Part shown: positions 9,478 to 18,426 of the stretch, piece after piece
How positions within the stretch are numbered: position 1 is the first letter of the stretch
Layout: every line of letters begins with the position of its first letter
Origin: Candidatus Saccharimonadota bacterium
Lineage (GTDB): Bacteria; Patescibacteriota; Saccharimonadia; Saccharimonadales; Saccharimonadaceae
DNA: 64,000 bases
Reading direction: 5' to 3'
Assembly (NCBI GenBank): GCA_017545485.1
Contig: JAFWMY010000014.1
Span: 1 to 64,000 of the forward strand
The notes under the pieces: model-generated
The model's database searches: none
Told to the model about the DNA's origin: nothing
Seen by the model: only the letters and a program-made list of their open reading frames with translations
Program-made: the position numbers and the translations under genes

Positions 9478-9486
9478 ATTATTTAT

Positions 9487-9515
9487 TTGCGAATTTATTA
9501 AACTTATGCTAAAAT
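9487..9515 (+). promoter_or_regulatory. ftsE promoter, leaderless type
   Basis: TTGCGA at 9487-9492, 17-base spacer, TGC-TAAAAT with the hexamer at 9510-9515. Six bases separate it from the ftsE ATG, which places the predicted transcription start on the A of ATG. Confidence 0.8.
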
Positions 9516-9521
9516 AATTAT

Positions 9522-10340
9522 ATGATACTTTTAGATTCGGTAACAAAACAGTATCCGGGTGATTCTGAGCCGGCGCTTGATAATGTTTCTTTACATATTG
9601 AACCGAACGAATTTGTTTTCTTGGTGGGTAAGTCTGGTGCTGGTAAGTCTACTTTAATGAAGATGATTACCAAGGAGGAAAGTCCAGATTCTGGTAAGAT
9701 TATTATTGGTGGTATTGATTTGGATTATGTAAAAAAACGCCATATTCCTGGTTACCGTAGAAGACTTGGTGTGGTTTTTCAAGATTTTAAGTTATTGCCA
9801 AGGCGAACTGTTTATGAAAATGTAGCTTTTGCTTTAGAAATTGCTGGAATGAGTGGAAAAGAAATTCGTAAAACTGTGCCAAAAGTACTTGAACTCGTGG
9901 ATTTATTGGACCAAGCAAAGAAATTTCCTCATCAATTGTCTGGTGGACAACAGCAAAGAGTTTCTATTGCGCGTTCGGTAGCAAGACAACCAAAGATTTT
10001 GATTGCTGATGAGCCAACAGCTAATTTGGACAAATTAACTACCGAGGAGATTATTCAGCTTTTGAAGAAAATTAATGATTTTGGTACGACTATTTTAGTG
10101 ACTACTCATAATGAGGGTATCGTAAATACCTTACAGAAGCGCGTGATTACTTTGAAGAATGGTAAAGTCGTGAATGACCAGAAGAACAATGGTATTTATA
10201 AATTGGATGAAACTCCAGTTCCTAAGACTCCTACGCGCGTTGTGCAGACGCCTGGCCATGCATTAAGAAGACAGCCAGTGAATAATGGCCCTGTTAAAGA
10301 TATCGTAGCAAATAAAACACAAAGAAAAAAGGTAGTATAG
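9522..10340 (+). CDS. ftsE: Cell-division ABC transporter ATP-binding protein FtsE
   Basis: ATPase of the FtsEX complex, which works at the division septum to activate peptidoglycan hydrolases. Walker A (GKSGAGKS) lies near residues 36-43, the ABC signature LSGGQQQR and Walker B (ILIADEPTANLD) follow. A basic C-terminal extension of about 45 residues goes beyond the usual length of about 225. It is followed one base later by ftsX and then by a CHAP hydrolase, the arrangement seen for FtsEX-PcsB in Firmicutes, which supports the assignment over a generic ABC ATPase. Confidence 0.93.
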   Translation: MILLDSVTKQYPGDSEPALDNVSLHIEPNEFVFLVGKSGAGKSTLMKMITKEESPDSGKIIIGGIDLDYVKKRHIPGYRRRLGVVFQDFKLLPRRTVYENVAFALEIAGMSGKEIRKTVPKVLELVDLLDQAKKFPHQLSGGQQQRVSIARSVARQPKILIADEPTANLDKLTTEEIIQLLKKINDFGTTILVTTHNEGIVNTLQKRVITLKNGKVVNDQKNNGIYKLDETPVPKTPTRVVQTPGHALRRQPVNNGPVKDIVANKTQRKKVV

Positions 10341-10341
10341 G

Positions 10342-11370
10342 ATGGCAAAAGACAAACCAGAAAATAAGAAACTAAAAAAAGTGACGAAAAAAAGTTTGCG
10401 GACAATGCAAAAAAATCGTCAACGGCATCCACTTCGTACTCAGGCTAGAATCGCTAAGTATGGAGCAAAGGGTTTTGGTAGGAATATTTGGCTTTCCACT
10501 GCTGCTACTGTTGTGATGTCTATTACGCTTATTATTTTGTTCGTTACAGTTGTTGCTAGTGTAATTTTGACTAATACGGCTGAGATGATGAAAGATAAAA
10601 TTGATATTACAATTTATCTCAAGCCGGGGGCGACTAGTGAACAGTTGACGCATCTTAAAGAAATAATTTCTGAAGATCCAAATATAAAGTCTGTAGAAGT
10701 TTCTAGCTCAGAGGAAGAATATGAGAAGTTTTTACAAGAGAATGAAGGTAGTGACGAAATTGTCAATGTGCTTGATGATGAAATGAAAAAAATAATGATT
10801 GCTAAAATGCAAGGGACAATGCGAATTAAGGTTCATGATGTAGATAATTTAGATAGTATCAAGAGTATTGTTGAAGAGGATGAAGAGTTTAAATTCTTTG
10901 TAGATAAGAACAAGGCTCCGACTTATGATGTGAATCAGGCGGAAATTGCTACTATTACGACGTGGGCGAGAATAGCAAGAACGGGTGGTATTATTTTAGC
11001 TGCTGTATTTTTGGTAATTTCTGTTTTAATTATATTTTCTACCATTAGGATGGCAATTTTCTCTCGTCGCGAGGAAATATACATGATGAAATTGGTTGGT
11101 GCGGAAAAGAATTTTATCCGCGGTCCATTCCTAGTTGAAGCTGAGATTTGTGGCATTATTGCTGGTTTAGTAGCGGCAACAGTTTCGTTCTTTGGATTCA
11201 TGTTTATGGCGCCAAGGTTAACAAATTATGGAATTGACGTTTCTACAATTACTGATATTTTAGAATCAAATAAACTGATACTAGTATATTTGGTGTTCAT
11301 AGCATTAGGAATAATTATAGGAAGGATTTCGGCTAGACTTGCTGTGTCTAAATACTTGAACAAATCATAA
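10342..11370 (+). CDS. ftsX: Cell-division permease-like protein FtsX
   Basis: Membrane half of the FtsEX complex. The 342-residue protein has a basic cytoplasmic N-terminus, TM1 at about 55-78, an extracytoplasmic domain of about 120 residues (which in other bacteria contacts the hydrolase or its adaptor), and three further TM segments in the C-terminal FtsX domain. It starts one base after ftsE. The next gene encodes a secreted coiled-coil CHAP protein that is its likely partner. Confidence 0.92.
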   Translation: MAKDKPENKKLKKVTKKSLRTMQKNRQRHPLRTQARIAKYGAKGFGRNIWLSTAATVVMSITLIILFVTVVASVILTNTAEMMKDKIDITIYLKPGATSEQLTHLKEIISEDPNIKSVEVSSSEEEYEKFLQENEGSDEIVNVLDDEMKKIMIAKMQGTMRIKVHDVDNLDSIKSIVEEDEEFKFFVDKNKAPTYDVNQAEIATITTWARIARTGGIILAAVFLVISVLIIFSTIRMAIFSRREEIYMMKLVGAEKNFIRGPFLVEAEICGIIAGLVAATVSFFGFMFMAPRLTNYGIDVSTITDILESNKLILVYLVFIALGIIIGRISARLAVSKYLNKS

Positions 11371-11385
11371 TATATATGGTATAAT
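11356..11385 (+). promoter_or_regulatory. Promoter of the CHAP hydrolase gene, leaderless type
   Basis: TTGAAC at 11356-11361, 18-base spacer, TGG-TATAAT with the hexamer at 11380-11385, six bases before the ATG at 11392. The -35 element lies inside the end of ftsX. Confidence 0.75.
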
Positions 11386-11391
11386 ATAGTT

Positions 11392-12555
11392 ATGGTAATA
11401 CTAAAAAACAAAAAAATAATATTGTCTGTAATAATTACTTGTTTATTGATTGGTGGAATTCCAGTTGGTGGAGCGTTTGCAATTTCTAAAGCTTGCCAAA
11501 ATTCGGCAGCTTGTCGTGAGGCCGTTGAAAAGGAAAAACTAGCTAATAAAAACGCAGCCAGTGCGGCTAGTTCGGCAAATGCTTATCAAGCAAGGGTTAA
11601 TGAGTTAACTGCAGAAATTGCAGGTAAAGAAGCTGATATTATCCAAACTGAGGTTGAAATTAAAGAGCTGAAGAAACAAATTGAGATTACTGAGGCAAAG
11701 TTGTTAGAAGAACAGGAAGCATTGGCAGAGCTTTTGATTGGTATGCACTTTGAAGCTGATTCGGAGCCTATTAAGATTCTGGCTGGGGCTAGCTCAATTT
11801 CTGATTTAGCCGAGAAAGCAGCTAGGGCAGATGTGGTAAAACAACAAATCAGTGCTTCGGCTGAGGCTGTTAAACAAGCTAAAGAGCAACTAGAAGCTGA
11901 TAAAGCGGAAGTTGAAGATTTGTTGGCACAGCAAAAAGCTGCACGTGAGTCTCTACTTGCTAAAAGAAGCGAACAACAGCGATTGGTTGAAAAATTTGCA
12001 AACGATGCAGAGGCTTACGCAGAACAAGCAAAAGCTGCTCAGCAGGCACAACGTGAAGCTGAAAGAGCTGAGCAGGAAGCGCATCCGGAGCTATATCGTG
12101 GTTCGGCTTATACTGGCGCGAATACTTATCCATGGCAAGGTGATTGCCCCGGCAAGCAAGATGCTTATTTGACTTATTGGGAAGATGCGTATGGTTGGCA
12201 TAAAATTGGTGGATATGTTTGTGAATGTGTAAGCTATGCCGGCTGGAAGGCATATGAATATTATGGTTTAGCGATTGGTTGGGGTAATGCTTATTCTTGG
12301 GATGATGGTGCTAGAGCAGCTGGCTATCGTGTGGACCATAATCCAGCAGCAAATACTATTGGTCAGGTGGATGGATATCCTTACGGACATGTGTTCTGGG
12401 TAGAGAGTGTCAATGGTGATGGTTCAATTAATGTGACTGAGTATAACAATGCCTACGCTACCTACTTGTATTCCGGTAGTATGCATTATGGCGATTTCGG
12501 TGCACGCAGAATTGGTGCAAACGAGATATGGCAATACAACTTTATCCATTTGTGA
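11392..12555 (+). CDS. Secreted coiled-coil CHAP-domain peptidoglycan hydrolase (PcsB/RipC-like)
   Basis: A signal peptide (about residues 1-30, ending near GAFA) is followed by a long coiled coil (about 40-240, rich in Glu/Lys/Ala) and a C-terminal CHAP amidase/endopeptidase domain. Candidate catalytic residues are Cys in GYVCECVSYAG, His in PYGHVFWVE, and the polar residue in NVTEYN. In PcsB and similar proteins the coiled coil docks onto FtsX, and ATP hydrolysis by FtsE exposes the hydrolase. The gene order ftsE-ftsX-CHAP fits this. The exact bond cut cannot be read from the sequence. Confidence 0.88.
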   Translation: MVILKNKKIILSVIITCLLIGGIPVGGAFAISKACQNSAACREAVEKEKLANKNAASAASSANAYQARVNELTAEIAGKEADIIQTEVEIKELKKQIEITEAKLLEEQEALAELLIGMHFEADSEPIKILAGASSISDLAEKAARADVVKQQISASAEAVKQAKEQLEADKAEVEDLLAQQKAARESLLAKRSEQQRLVEKFANDAEAYAEQAKAAQQAQREAERAEQEAHPELYRGSAYTGANTYPWQGDCPGKQDAYLTYWEDAYGWHKIGGYVCECVSYAGWKAYEYYGLAIGWGNAYSWDDGARAAGYRVDHNPAANTIGQVDGYPYGHVFWVESVNGDGSINVTEYNNAYATYLYSGSMHYGDFGARRIGANEIWQYNFIHL

Positions 12556-12561
12556 TATAAT
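12553..12561 (+). promoter_or_regulatory. Extended -10 fused to a stop codon, upstream of the S41 protease
   Basis: TGA-TATAAT: the TGA at 12553-12555 is both the stop codon of the CHAP gene and the TGN of the extended -10 box. The hexamer at 12556-12561 ends seven bases before the ATG at 12569. Confidence 0.75.
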
Positions 12562-12568
12562 TATAAAC

Positions 12569-13765
12569 ATGAGTGAAAAAGTAGAGTGGAAAGAAAAAAA
12601 GACTAGTCTTGGCAATGCAATTATAATTTCAGTGGTTGCACTGATTATAGGTGTGGTTGTCGGGGCTAATTTTAATAATATATTTGGTGGTTTTGCGCCA
12701 TATCTTGGGTGGTCTAATAAGGCGAGTTCATCGCTTGATTGGTCTTCTTTGGATGAAGTTTATAATGAATTAGCTTCTTCTTACAATGGTGATATCTCTG
12801 AGAATGAACTTATAGAAGGCGCAAAGAAGGGTTTAGTAGATGCACTAGGAGATAAATATACTGTTTATATGAGTGCGGATGTTGCCTCTGATTTTTATGA
12901 CGATTTGCATGGAAAGGTAGGCTCTGGTATTGGCGTTGAGATGGGGCTTCGCGATGGTTACGTGAGGGTTCTTAGGACTTTGCCAGATAATCCTGCAAGA
13001 AAAGCGGGAATTTTAGCTGGCGATATTATTTATAAGGTTGATGGTGAAGAAGTTTATACTTTGTCTACTGAAGAGATTTCTAAAAAAGTACGAGGTGAGA
13101 CCGGTACAGAAGTTACGGTGACGGTCGTCAGGAATGGTGAAGAATTGGATTTTAAAATGAAAAGGGAAACAATTAATAACGTTTCTGCCTATGTAGAATA
13201 TGATGGGCATACTGCTATTATTACAGTGACGAGATTTGACGACGATACTGGTATAATGGTTCAGAAATTTGCAAAGGAATTCAGCGATAAAGGCATAAAG
13301 AAAGTTATTTTAGATTTAAGAAACAATGGCGGAGGATATGTTTCGGCAGCGCAAGATTTACTAAGTTTATGGATTGATGGTGACGTGGTAGTTAAACAAA
13401 AATCCAAACATTATGGTGATAGCACCTCGTCTACCGGTAACGGAAAAGCAATTTTGAAAGACATGAAGACAATTGTACTCGTAAATGGTTCATCAGCTTC
13501 TGCAAGCGAAATTGTAGCGGGGGCTTTACAAGATTATGAAAAAGCTACAGTTGTTGGCGAAACAACGTATGGTAAAGGTGTTGTGCAACAGCTATTGAAA
13601 TTATCTGGTGGGTCAGTATTAAAAGTAACCACTGCAGAATGGTTTACTCCGAAAGAGCGTTCAATTAACCAAGAAGGGATTAAACCTGACGTTGAGGTGG
13701 AAAGGACATTTGAAGATATTAATGCTATGCGTGATCCTCAACTAGAGAAGGCAAAGAGTTTGTAA
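12569..13765 (+). CDS. C-terminal processing peptidase, S41 family (CtpA/CtpB-like)
   Basis: Membrane-anchored extracytoplasmic serine protease of 398 residues. One N-terminal TM helix (about 12-38), a PDZ domain (about 110-190) and the S41 catalytic domain with Ser in GSSASASE and Lys in TYGKGVVQ. I start the gene at 12569 (Met-Ser-Glu-Lys) rather than at an in-frame ATG 120 bases earlier: the earlier stretch overlaps the CHAP gene and gives no sensible signal anchor, while a -10 box lies seven bases before 12569. In other bacteria such proteases process wall hydrolases or their regulators, which fits its place after FtsEX-CHAP. Confidence 0.92.
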   Translation: MSEKVEWKEKKTSLGNAIIISVVALIIGVVVGANFNNIFGGFAPYLGWSNKASSSLDWSSLDEVYNELASSYNGDISENELIEGAKKGLVDALGDKYTVYMSADVASDFYDDLHGKVGSGIGVEMGLRDGYVRVLRTLPDNPARKAGILAGDIIYKVDGEEVYTLSTEEISKKVRGETGTEVTVTVVRNGEELDFKMKRETINNVSAYVEYDGHTAIITVTRFDDDTGIMVQKFAKEFSDKGIKKVILDLRNNGGGYVSAAQDLLSLWIDGDVVVKQKSKHYGDSTSSTGNGKAILKDMKTIVLVNGSSASASEIVAGALQDYEKATVVGETTYGKGVVQQLLKLSGGSVLKVTTAEWFTPKERSINQEGIKPDVEVERTFEDINAMRDPQLEKAKSL

Positions 13766-13766
13766 T

Positions 13767-15005
13767 ATGAAAATTGTAATTGCTACAGCTGTTTATTATC
13801 CAATGATAAACGGCGTAGCTGTATTCTCGCATAATTTAGCGGTTGGGTTAGCGCGTCGTGGGCATGATGTGATGGTGATTTGCCCGTCGCAAACTGGGAA
13901 GAATTATACCGAGACGGAAGAAGGTGTTAAAGTTTGCTACTTGAGATCGGTGCAAGCAAAAGTTTATCCAGATCAAATTCATGAGATCCCTGAAAAGAAA
14001 AAATGGCGACCACGATTACTATATAAACATGGGTTTAGAGTTTCGGTATTTCCTGCGATTGAAATTAAAAAGGCTTTGGATGATTTCCAGCCTGATGTAG
14101 TACATGTGCAAGTTTCTGATCCGATTGGTTTATCAGTTGTTTCTTATGCGAGAAGGCATGATATACCTGTAGTAACTACTGAACATAATCAGCCAGAGGT
14201 TATTACGGAGCCACTTAAAATGCCAAAAGTTGTGAAAAAACCGGTTGATGCGATGCTATCTTCTTACTTTCGTAACCGTCAGAGTAAAAGTGATTTTGTG
14301 ACGATGCCAACAGAGCAGGCAATTCGGATTTTATTAGAAAAACATGAGCTTGACGTTCCAATTGCCGCTGTATCAAATGGCGTAGATTTAACGAACTTTT
14401 CGCCCGGGAAAGTGAAGCCTGACTTTTATAAAAAATATCAGATTCCTATGAATGTGCCGATTGTATTATATGTCGGGCGAATTGACCCGGAAAAAAGAGT
14501 GGAAACTATTATAAAAGCATTTGTTGAAGCGCGGTTTAAAGTTCCGAAAGCAGTAATGGTGATTGCTGGAGATGGCGTAGATAAGGCTAGATTGCAAAAA
14601 ATATGTGAAGAAATGGGAATTAATAAGGAAATAATGTTCCTTGGTAGAGTGACAGAAGATGATTTATATGATTTATACCGTATAGGCACAGTATTTGCGA
14701 CGGCTTCGGAGATTGAGACTCAGGGCATTGTTTTGATTGAAGCGGCGGCTTCGGGTTTGCCTTTGATTGCTGTTAATAAGGGTGCGGTTTCGGAGGTTTG
14801 CCATAACGATGAAAACGGTTATTTATGCGAGCCTGGCAATACATCGGAGATTTCTGGTGCGCTTGTTAAAATTCTCTCAGATGCTCGTTTACGGGAGAAA
14901 TTTGCTAAAAATTCAGTTAAAATCGCCAAAGAGCATGATTTTGAGAGAACGCTTGACAAGTTTATTAATATCTATCATAAAGTGTGCAAGCAAAATATGG
15001 TATAA
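13767..15005 (+). CDS. Glycosyltransferase family 4-type protein
   Basis: A 412-residue GT-B fold glycosyltransferase. The N-terminal Rossmann half starts with the typical VYYPMINGVAVFSHNLA stretch; the C-terminal half has the nucleotide-sugar binding region with GRIDPEKRVE and the E-x7-E-like motif around EIETQGIVLIEAAASG. Similar enzymes glucosylate or mannosylate diacylglycerol or phosphatidylinositol at the membrane; the substrate here is unknown. It starts one base after the S41 gene. Its stop codon lies inside the leuS -10 box. Confidence 0.88.
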   Translation: MKIVIATAVYYPMINGVAVFSHNLAVGLARRGHDVMVICPSQTGKNYTETEEGVKVCYLRSVQAKVYPDQIHEIPEKKKWRPRLLYKHGFRVSVFPAIEIKKALDDFQPDVVHVQVSDPIGLSVVSYARRHDIPVVTTEHNQPEVITEPLKMPKVVKKPVDAMLSSYFRNRQSKSDFVTMPTEQAIRILLEKHELDVPIAAVSNGVDLTNFSPGKVKPDFYKKYQIPMNVPIVLYVGRIDPEKRVETIIKAFVEARFKVPKAVMVIAGDGVDKARLQKICEEMGINKEIMFLGRVTEDDLYDLYRIGTVFATASEIETQGIVLIEAAASGLPLIAVNKGAVSEVCHNDENGYLCEPGNTSEISGALVKILSDARLREKFAKNSVKIAKEHDFERTLDKFINIYHKVCKQNMV

Positions 15006-15006
15006 T
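14998..15006 (+). promoter_or_regulatory. leuS promoter (extended -10 overlapping a stop codon)
   Basis: TGG-TATAAT, hexamer at 15001-15006. The TAA stop of the glycosyltransferase (15003-15005) is within the hexamer. Seven bases separate it from the leuS ATG at 15014. Confidence 0.75.
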
Positions 15007-15013
15007 ATGGTTC

Positions 15014-17338
15014 ATGGAACGATATGAACCACTAAAAATTGAAGAAAAATGGCAAAAAAAATGGGAAGAAGAAAAACCGTATAAAGCGGAAATTCGTGAG
15101 GGGGTCCCTAAAAAGTATATCGCTGAGATGTTCCCGTACCCATCTGGGGCAGGATTACATGTCGGACATGTGCGAAACTTTACAATTGTAGATGTTCTCA
15201 CGCGTTTTTATGAGCAACAGAGACTGAGCGTTTTGCGTCCATTTGGCTATGATACTTTTGGCTTACCGGCAGAGAATTATGCGATTAAGACTGGTACTGC
15301 GCCCCAAGAGGTGACTTTGACTAATATTGCTAATTTTCGCAATCAGGCGAAGCGACTTGGGTTTGCAATAGATTGGGATAGAGAAATTAATACTTCTGAC
15401 CCAGAATATTACAAGTGGACACAGTGGTGCTTTTTGCAATTATTTAAAAAAGGCTTAGCTTACCAAAAAGAATCGTACCAGTGGTGGTGTCCTGAAGATC
15501 AAACAGTGCTTGCGAATGAACAAGTAGAAAATGGTAAATGTTGGCGTTGCGGACATGAAGTAGAAAAGAAAAAGATGAAACAGTGGTTCTTTAAGATTAC
15601 TGAATATGCCGATGAATTGTTATCTGAGATTGATGCGTTGGATTGGCCTGATAAGATTAAAACAATGCAGAAAAATTGGATTGGGAAGAGCACTGGTGCC
15701 GAAATTGAATTTAAACTTGTAACACCATCTTTTTCGGGACGCTCCGGGGAAGTGGTATCTACAAGTTTAAACTCTATTACTGTCTTTACTACCCGTCCGG
15801 ATACAATTTATGGCGCAACGTTTTTGGTCGTGGCACCAGAATATGCTGAGCTAGAGTATATTGTTTCGGATGATGCTAGAGATGCAGTGATGGCTTATAA
15901 ACAAAGCGCACTTTTAAAGTCCGAAATTGAACGCCAAGAAAACAAAGAAAAAACTGGCGTATTTACCGGAGCTTATGCCCTTAACCCGGCAACGAATGAA
16001 AAAATTCCTATTTATGTGGCTGACTATGTGCTATCAGGTTATGGAACCGGTGCGATTATGGCAGTACCAGCCTATGATGATAGAGACAGGGAATTTGCAG
16101 AAAAATTTGATTTGCCTATTATAGAGGCGGATTTATGTGATTTTGGTCAATTTGGTACACCAAAAACAACTTACAGAATGCGTGATTGGTTAATCTCTCG
16201 TCAGAGATATTGGGGTTGTCCAATTCCGATTGCTTATGATAAAGATGGTAATCCGCATGCAATTCCTGAGGAGCAACTACCGGTGATATTGCCAGATATT
16301 AAAGATTATAAACCTGATGCCTCTGGTCGTTCTGCGTTAGCTAAAGCTAAGGATTGGCTAAAAGTAGAGGTACCTGTAAAAGATCCAAAGACTGGCAAAA
16401 TCCATATGGAAGAAATGACGCGTGAGACGGATACTTTGGATGGTTATGCCTGTTCTTCCTGGTATTTGTGGCGTTATGTCTCGCCACACGATAGTGAACA
16501 TGCATGGGGTCAGGAGGAAATTTCTTACTGGGCACCGACAGACATTTATGTAGGAGCAGACCATGCTGTTGCACATTTATTATACATTCGGTTTTGGTGC
16601 AAGTTTTTTGCCGATTTAGGGTATTTGCCTTTCCGTGAACCAATTAAAAAACTAATCTATCATGGCTATATCAATGCGCCGGATGGTAAAAAAATGTCAA
16701 AATCTAAGGGCAATGTGATTGATCCTCTAGATGTAGTTGATGAAGGCTACGGGGCTGATACTTTGCGTACTTACGAAATGTTTATTGGGCCGGTTGAACT
16801 AGATGCAGCTTGGGATCCAAGGTCAGTGGGGGGTGTTTATAGATTTCTTAATCGTTGTTTTAATTTGGCACCTTCAGAAGATGATTCTGATAAAACTATA
16901 GCTATTAGACATAAAACTATTAAGAAAGTCACTGAAGACATTTATAAATGTAATTTTAATACTGCTGTCGCTGCCTTAATGGAATATGTGAATGAGCTAT
17001 ACAAAGTCGGTGCTTCTCAAGAAGATCTAGTAATTTTAGCAAAGCTATTAAAGCCTTTTGCACCGCATCTTGCTTCAGAAATGCTAGAAAAGTATAATTC
17101 TGACGACGAATGGCCAAAATGGGATGAAAAATATTTAGTCAGTGATACGGTTGAAATAGTCGTGCAAGTAAATGGAAAATTGCGTGCTAAGTTAGTTGTA
17201 AACTCAGATGATTTAGAAGACGAAGACAAAATCACTGAGATGGCACTATCTGATGATAAAGTAAAGAAGTTTACTAGTGACGGCGTAAAAAAGACGATTT
17301 TTGTAAAGCGTGCAAAGATTTTAAATATTGTTGTCTAG
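15014..17338 (+). CDS. leuS: Leucyl-tRNA synthetase
   Basis: The 774-residue enzyme charges tRNA-Leu. Class I motifs are visible as PYPSGAGLHVGHVRN (HIGH version near residue 40) and KKMSKSKGN. The CP1 editing domain is present but shorter than usual. The zinc module near CPEDQTVLANEQV...CWRCG keeps three of the cysteines expected for a four-ligand site. I use the ATG at 15014 because a -10 box lies seven bases upstream; a longer frame from 14984 would overlap the glycosyltransferase. The 3' end overlaps the convergent Sua5 gene by 18 bases. Confidence 0.95.
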   Translation: MERYEPLKIEEKWQKKWEEEKPYKAEIREGVPKKYIAEMFPYPSGAGLHVGHVRNFTIVDVLTRFYEQQRLSVLRPFGYDTFGLPAENYAIKTGTAPQEVTLTNIANFRNQAKRLGFAIDWDREINTSDPEYYKWTQWCFLQLFKKGLAYQKESYQWWCPEDQTVLANEQVENGKCWRCGHEVEKKKMKQWFFKITEYADELLSEIDALDWPDKIKTMQKNWIGKSTGAEIEFKLVTPSFSGRSGEVVSTSLNSITVFTTRPDTIYGATFLVVAPEYAELEYIVSDDARDAVMAYKQSALLKSEIERQENKEKTGVFTGAYALNPATNEKIPIYVADYVLSGYGTGAIMAVPAYDDRDREFAEKFDLPIIEADLCDFGQFGTPKTTYRMRDWLISRQRYWGCPIPIAYDKDGNPHAIPEEQLPVILPDIKDYKPDASGRSALAKAKDWLKVEVPVKDPKTGKIHMEEMTRETDTLDGYACSSWYLWRYVSPHDSEHAWGQEEISYWAPTDIYVGADHAVAHLLYIRFWCKFFADLGYLPFREPIKKLIYHGYINAPDGKKMSKSKGNVIDPLDVVDEGYGADTLRTYEMFIGPVELDAAWDPRSVGGVYRFLNRCFNLAPSEDDSDKTIAIRHKTIKKVTEDIYKCNFNTAVAALMEYVNELYKVGASQEDLVILAKLLKPFAPHLASEMLEKYNSDDEWPKWDEKYLVSDTVEIVVQVNGKLRAKLVVNSDDLEDEDKITEMALSDDKVKKFTSDGVKKTIFVKRAKILNIVV

Positions 17339-17896
17339 TTTTATTTTTAAATTACCTTGACGGATGATTTTTGGTTTGTTTTTGGTTAAATCTATGATGG
17401 TTGATGGTTTGTGGCCGGTAATAGATTTTGGGGTGCCACCCCTTGGATTAGCAGAAGTGAGAAGGATGGGGCCGATTGTTTTAGCGATTTTTGGAAAGAG
17501 AGGATGATTTGGAATACGGATTCCGATTGTCTCGTAATGGTTGTAGTAAAAATGTTTAAAATCAGGGTTTTTAGGGAGAATTAAGGTTAGTTCTCCAGGA
17601 AAATGTTTAATTAGATTTTGTGCGATAGATGTTATGATTGCGTACTTTGAAATTGCTTTTTTAGATTCGGGCACCAAAGTAAAGATTTTGCCTGAATTAT
17701 AGTCGCGGTCTTTTATCTTCATCAGTTTTTTGATGCCAGGCTCGGAGCTAAGCGCTACGGCATAGCCCTCTACAGTTTCAGTGGGAACAGTGACAATATT
17801 TCCTTTTGCTAAATCGTTTAATAATGAGTCAAAATTAATAGGCATGTCTGCTTCTTTCTCATGATTTTCCGTAATTTGGGATTTTTGACTTTTCAT
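17321..17896 (-). CDS. Threonylcarbamoyl-AMP synthase (Sua5/YrdC/TsaC family)
   Basis: Makes threonylcarbamoyl-AMP, the precursor of the t6A modification at position 37 of tRNAs reading ANN codons. The YrdC-fold signatures are present: VPTETVEGYAVAL, KIKDRDYNSGK, GIRIPNHP and TSANPRGG. The product has 191 residues, the short TsaC type without the Sua5 C-terminal domain. The first ATG at 17896 is supported by TGA-TATAAT seven bases upstream. The stop lies inside the end of leuS on the other strand, and no terminator separates the two genes. Confidence 0.9.
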   Translation of the reverse strand: MKSQKSQITENHEKEADMPINFDSLLNDLAKGNIVTVPTETVEGYAVALSSEPGIKKLMKIKDRDYNSGKIFTLVPESKKAISKYAIITSIAQNLIKHFPGELTLILPKNPDFKHFYYNHYETIGIRIPNHPLFPKIAKTIGPILLTSANPRGGTPKSITGHKPSTIIDLTKNKPKIIRQGNLKIKLDNNI

Positions 17897-17903
17897 GAGA
17901 AAT

Positions 17904-17913
17904 ATTATATCAT
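17904..17913. promoter_or_regulatory. Overlapping divergent -10 boxes for the Sua5-type and SpoU genes
   Basis: Only 23 bases separate the two start codons. On the minus strand TGA-TATAAT (hexamer 17904-17909) ends seven bases before the Sua5-type ATG. On the plus strand TATCAT at 17908-17913 ends six bases before the SpoU ATG at 17920. The two boxes overlap, so one polymerase should exclude the other. The minus-strand box is the better match. Confidence 0.55.
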
Positions 17914-17919
17914 ATTTTT

Positions 17920-18426
17920 ATGAAAATACAGATAGTTCTGGATAATATTAGGTCTTGTTATAACGTGGGTGCGATTTTACGTACAGCCGAAGGTTTTGGG
18001 GTTGAAAAAGTGTTTTTATCTGGTTACACACCGAGAGTGCATGATAATAACTTATTGCCACATCTTCGCGAGAAGTTGGATCGTGAAATACATAAAACGG
18101 CACTTGGTGCAGAAGATATGCTAGATATTTATTCGTGTGATGATATAAAATCTGAGCTATTAAAATTAAAAAAACAGGGTTGGCATATTGTTGGTTTAGA
18201 AAATAATATTCAAACGAATAAACTTTTGAATTTGAATGACAAAGCATTGAAAGCTAATCTTTCAGATAAAGTTGTTTTGATTTTGGGTGAAGAAGTGCAT
18301 GGTATAGATTATTCGCTTCATGATATAATTGATCTGTTTTTGGAAATACCTATGTTTGGCAAAAAGGAGTCATTTAATGTTTCTGTGGCGGCCGGTATTG
18401 CGATTTATGGTATAATGAACTCATGA
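17920..18426 (+). CDS. SpoU/TrmH-family RNA 2'-O-ribose methyltransferase
   Basis: A 168-residue SPOUT methyltransferase that would methylate a ribose in tRNA or rRNA using S-adenosylmethionine. Visible motifs: N-terminal NIRSCYNVGAILRTAEGFG (motif 1), LILGEEVHGI (motif 2) and the C-terminal knot motif NVSVAAGIAIYG (motif 3). It lacks an N-terminal substrate-binding extension, so the target cannot be predicted. The next gene starts within its stop codon (ATGA overlap). Confidence 0.9.
   Translation: MKIQIVLDNIRSCYNVGAILRTAEGFGVEKVFLSGYTPRVHDNNLLPHLREKLDREIHKTALGAEDMLDIYSCDDIKSELLKLKKQGWHIVGLENNIQTNKLLNLNDKALKANLSDKVVLILGEEVHGIDYSLHDIIDLFLEIPMFGKKESFNVSVAAGIAIYGIMNS
18408..18416 (+). promoter_or_regulatory. 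Extended -10 of the glutaredoxin-like gene
   Basis: TGG-TATAAT, hexamer at 18411-18416, inside the last codons of the SpoU gene and six bases before the ATG at 18423. Confidence 0.65.

Noticed and set aside
12449-12568. Upstream in-frame extension of the S41 protease
   Set aside because: It overlaps the CHAP gene and the -10 box, and adds 40 residues without homology; the ATG at 12569 fits the promoter and anchor helix.
14984-15013. Longer N-terminus for leuS
   Set aside because: Ten extra residues run through the stop of the previous gene and the TATAAT box; LeuRS proteins normally begin near MERYEPLKIEEKW.
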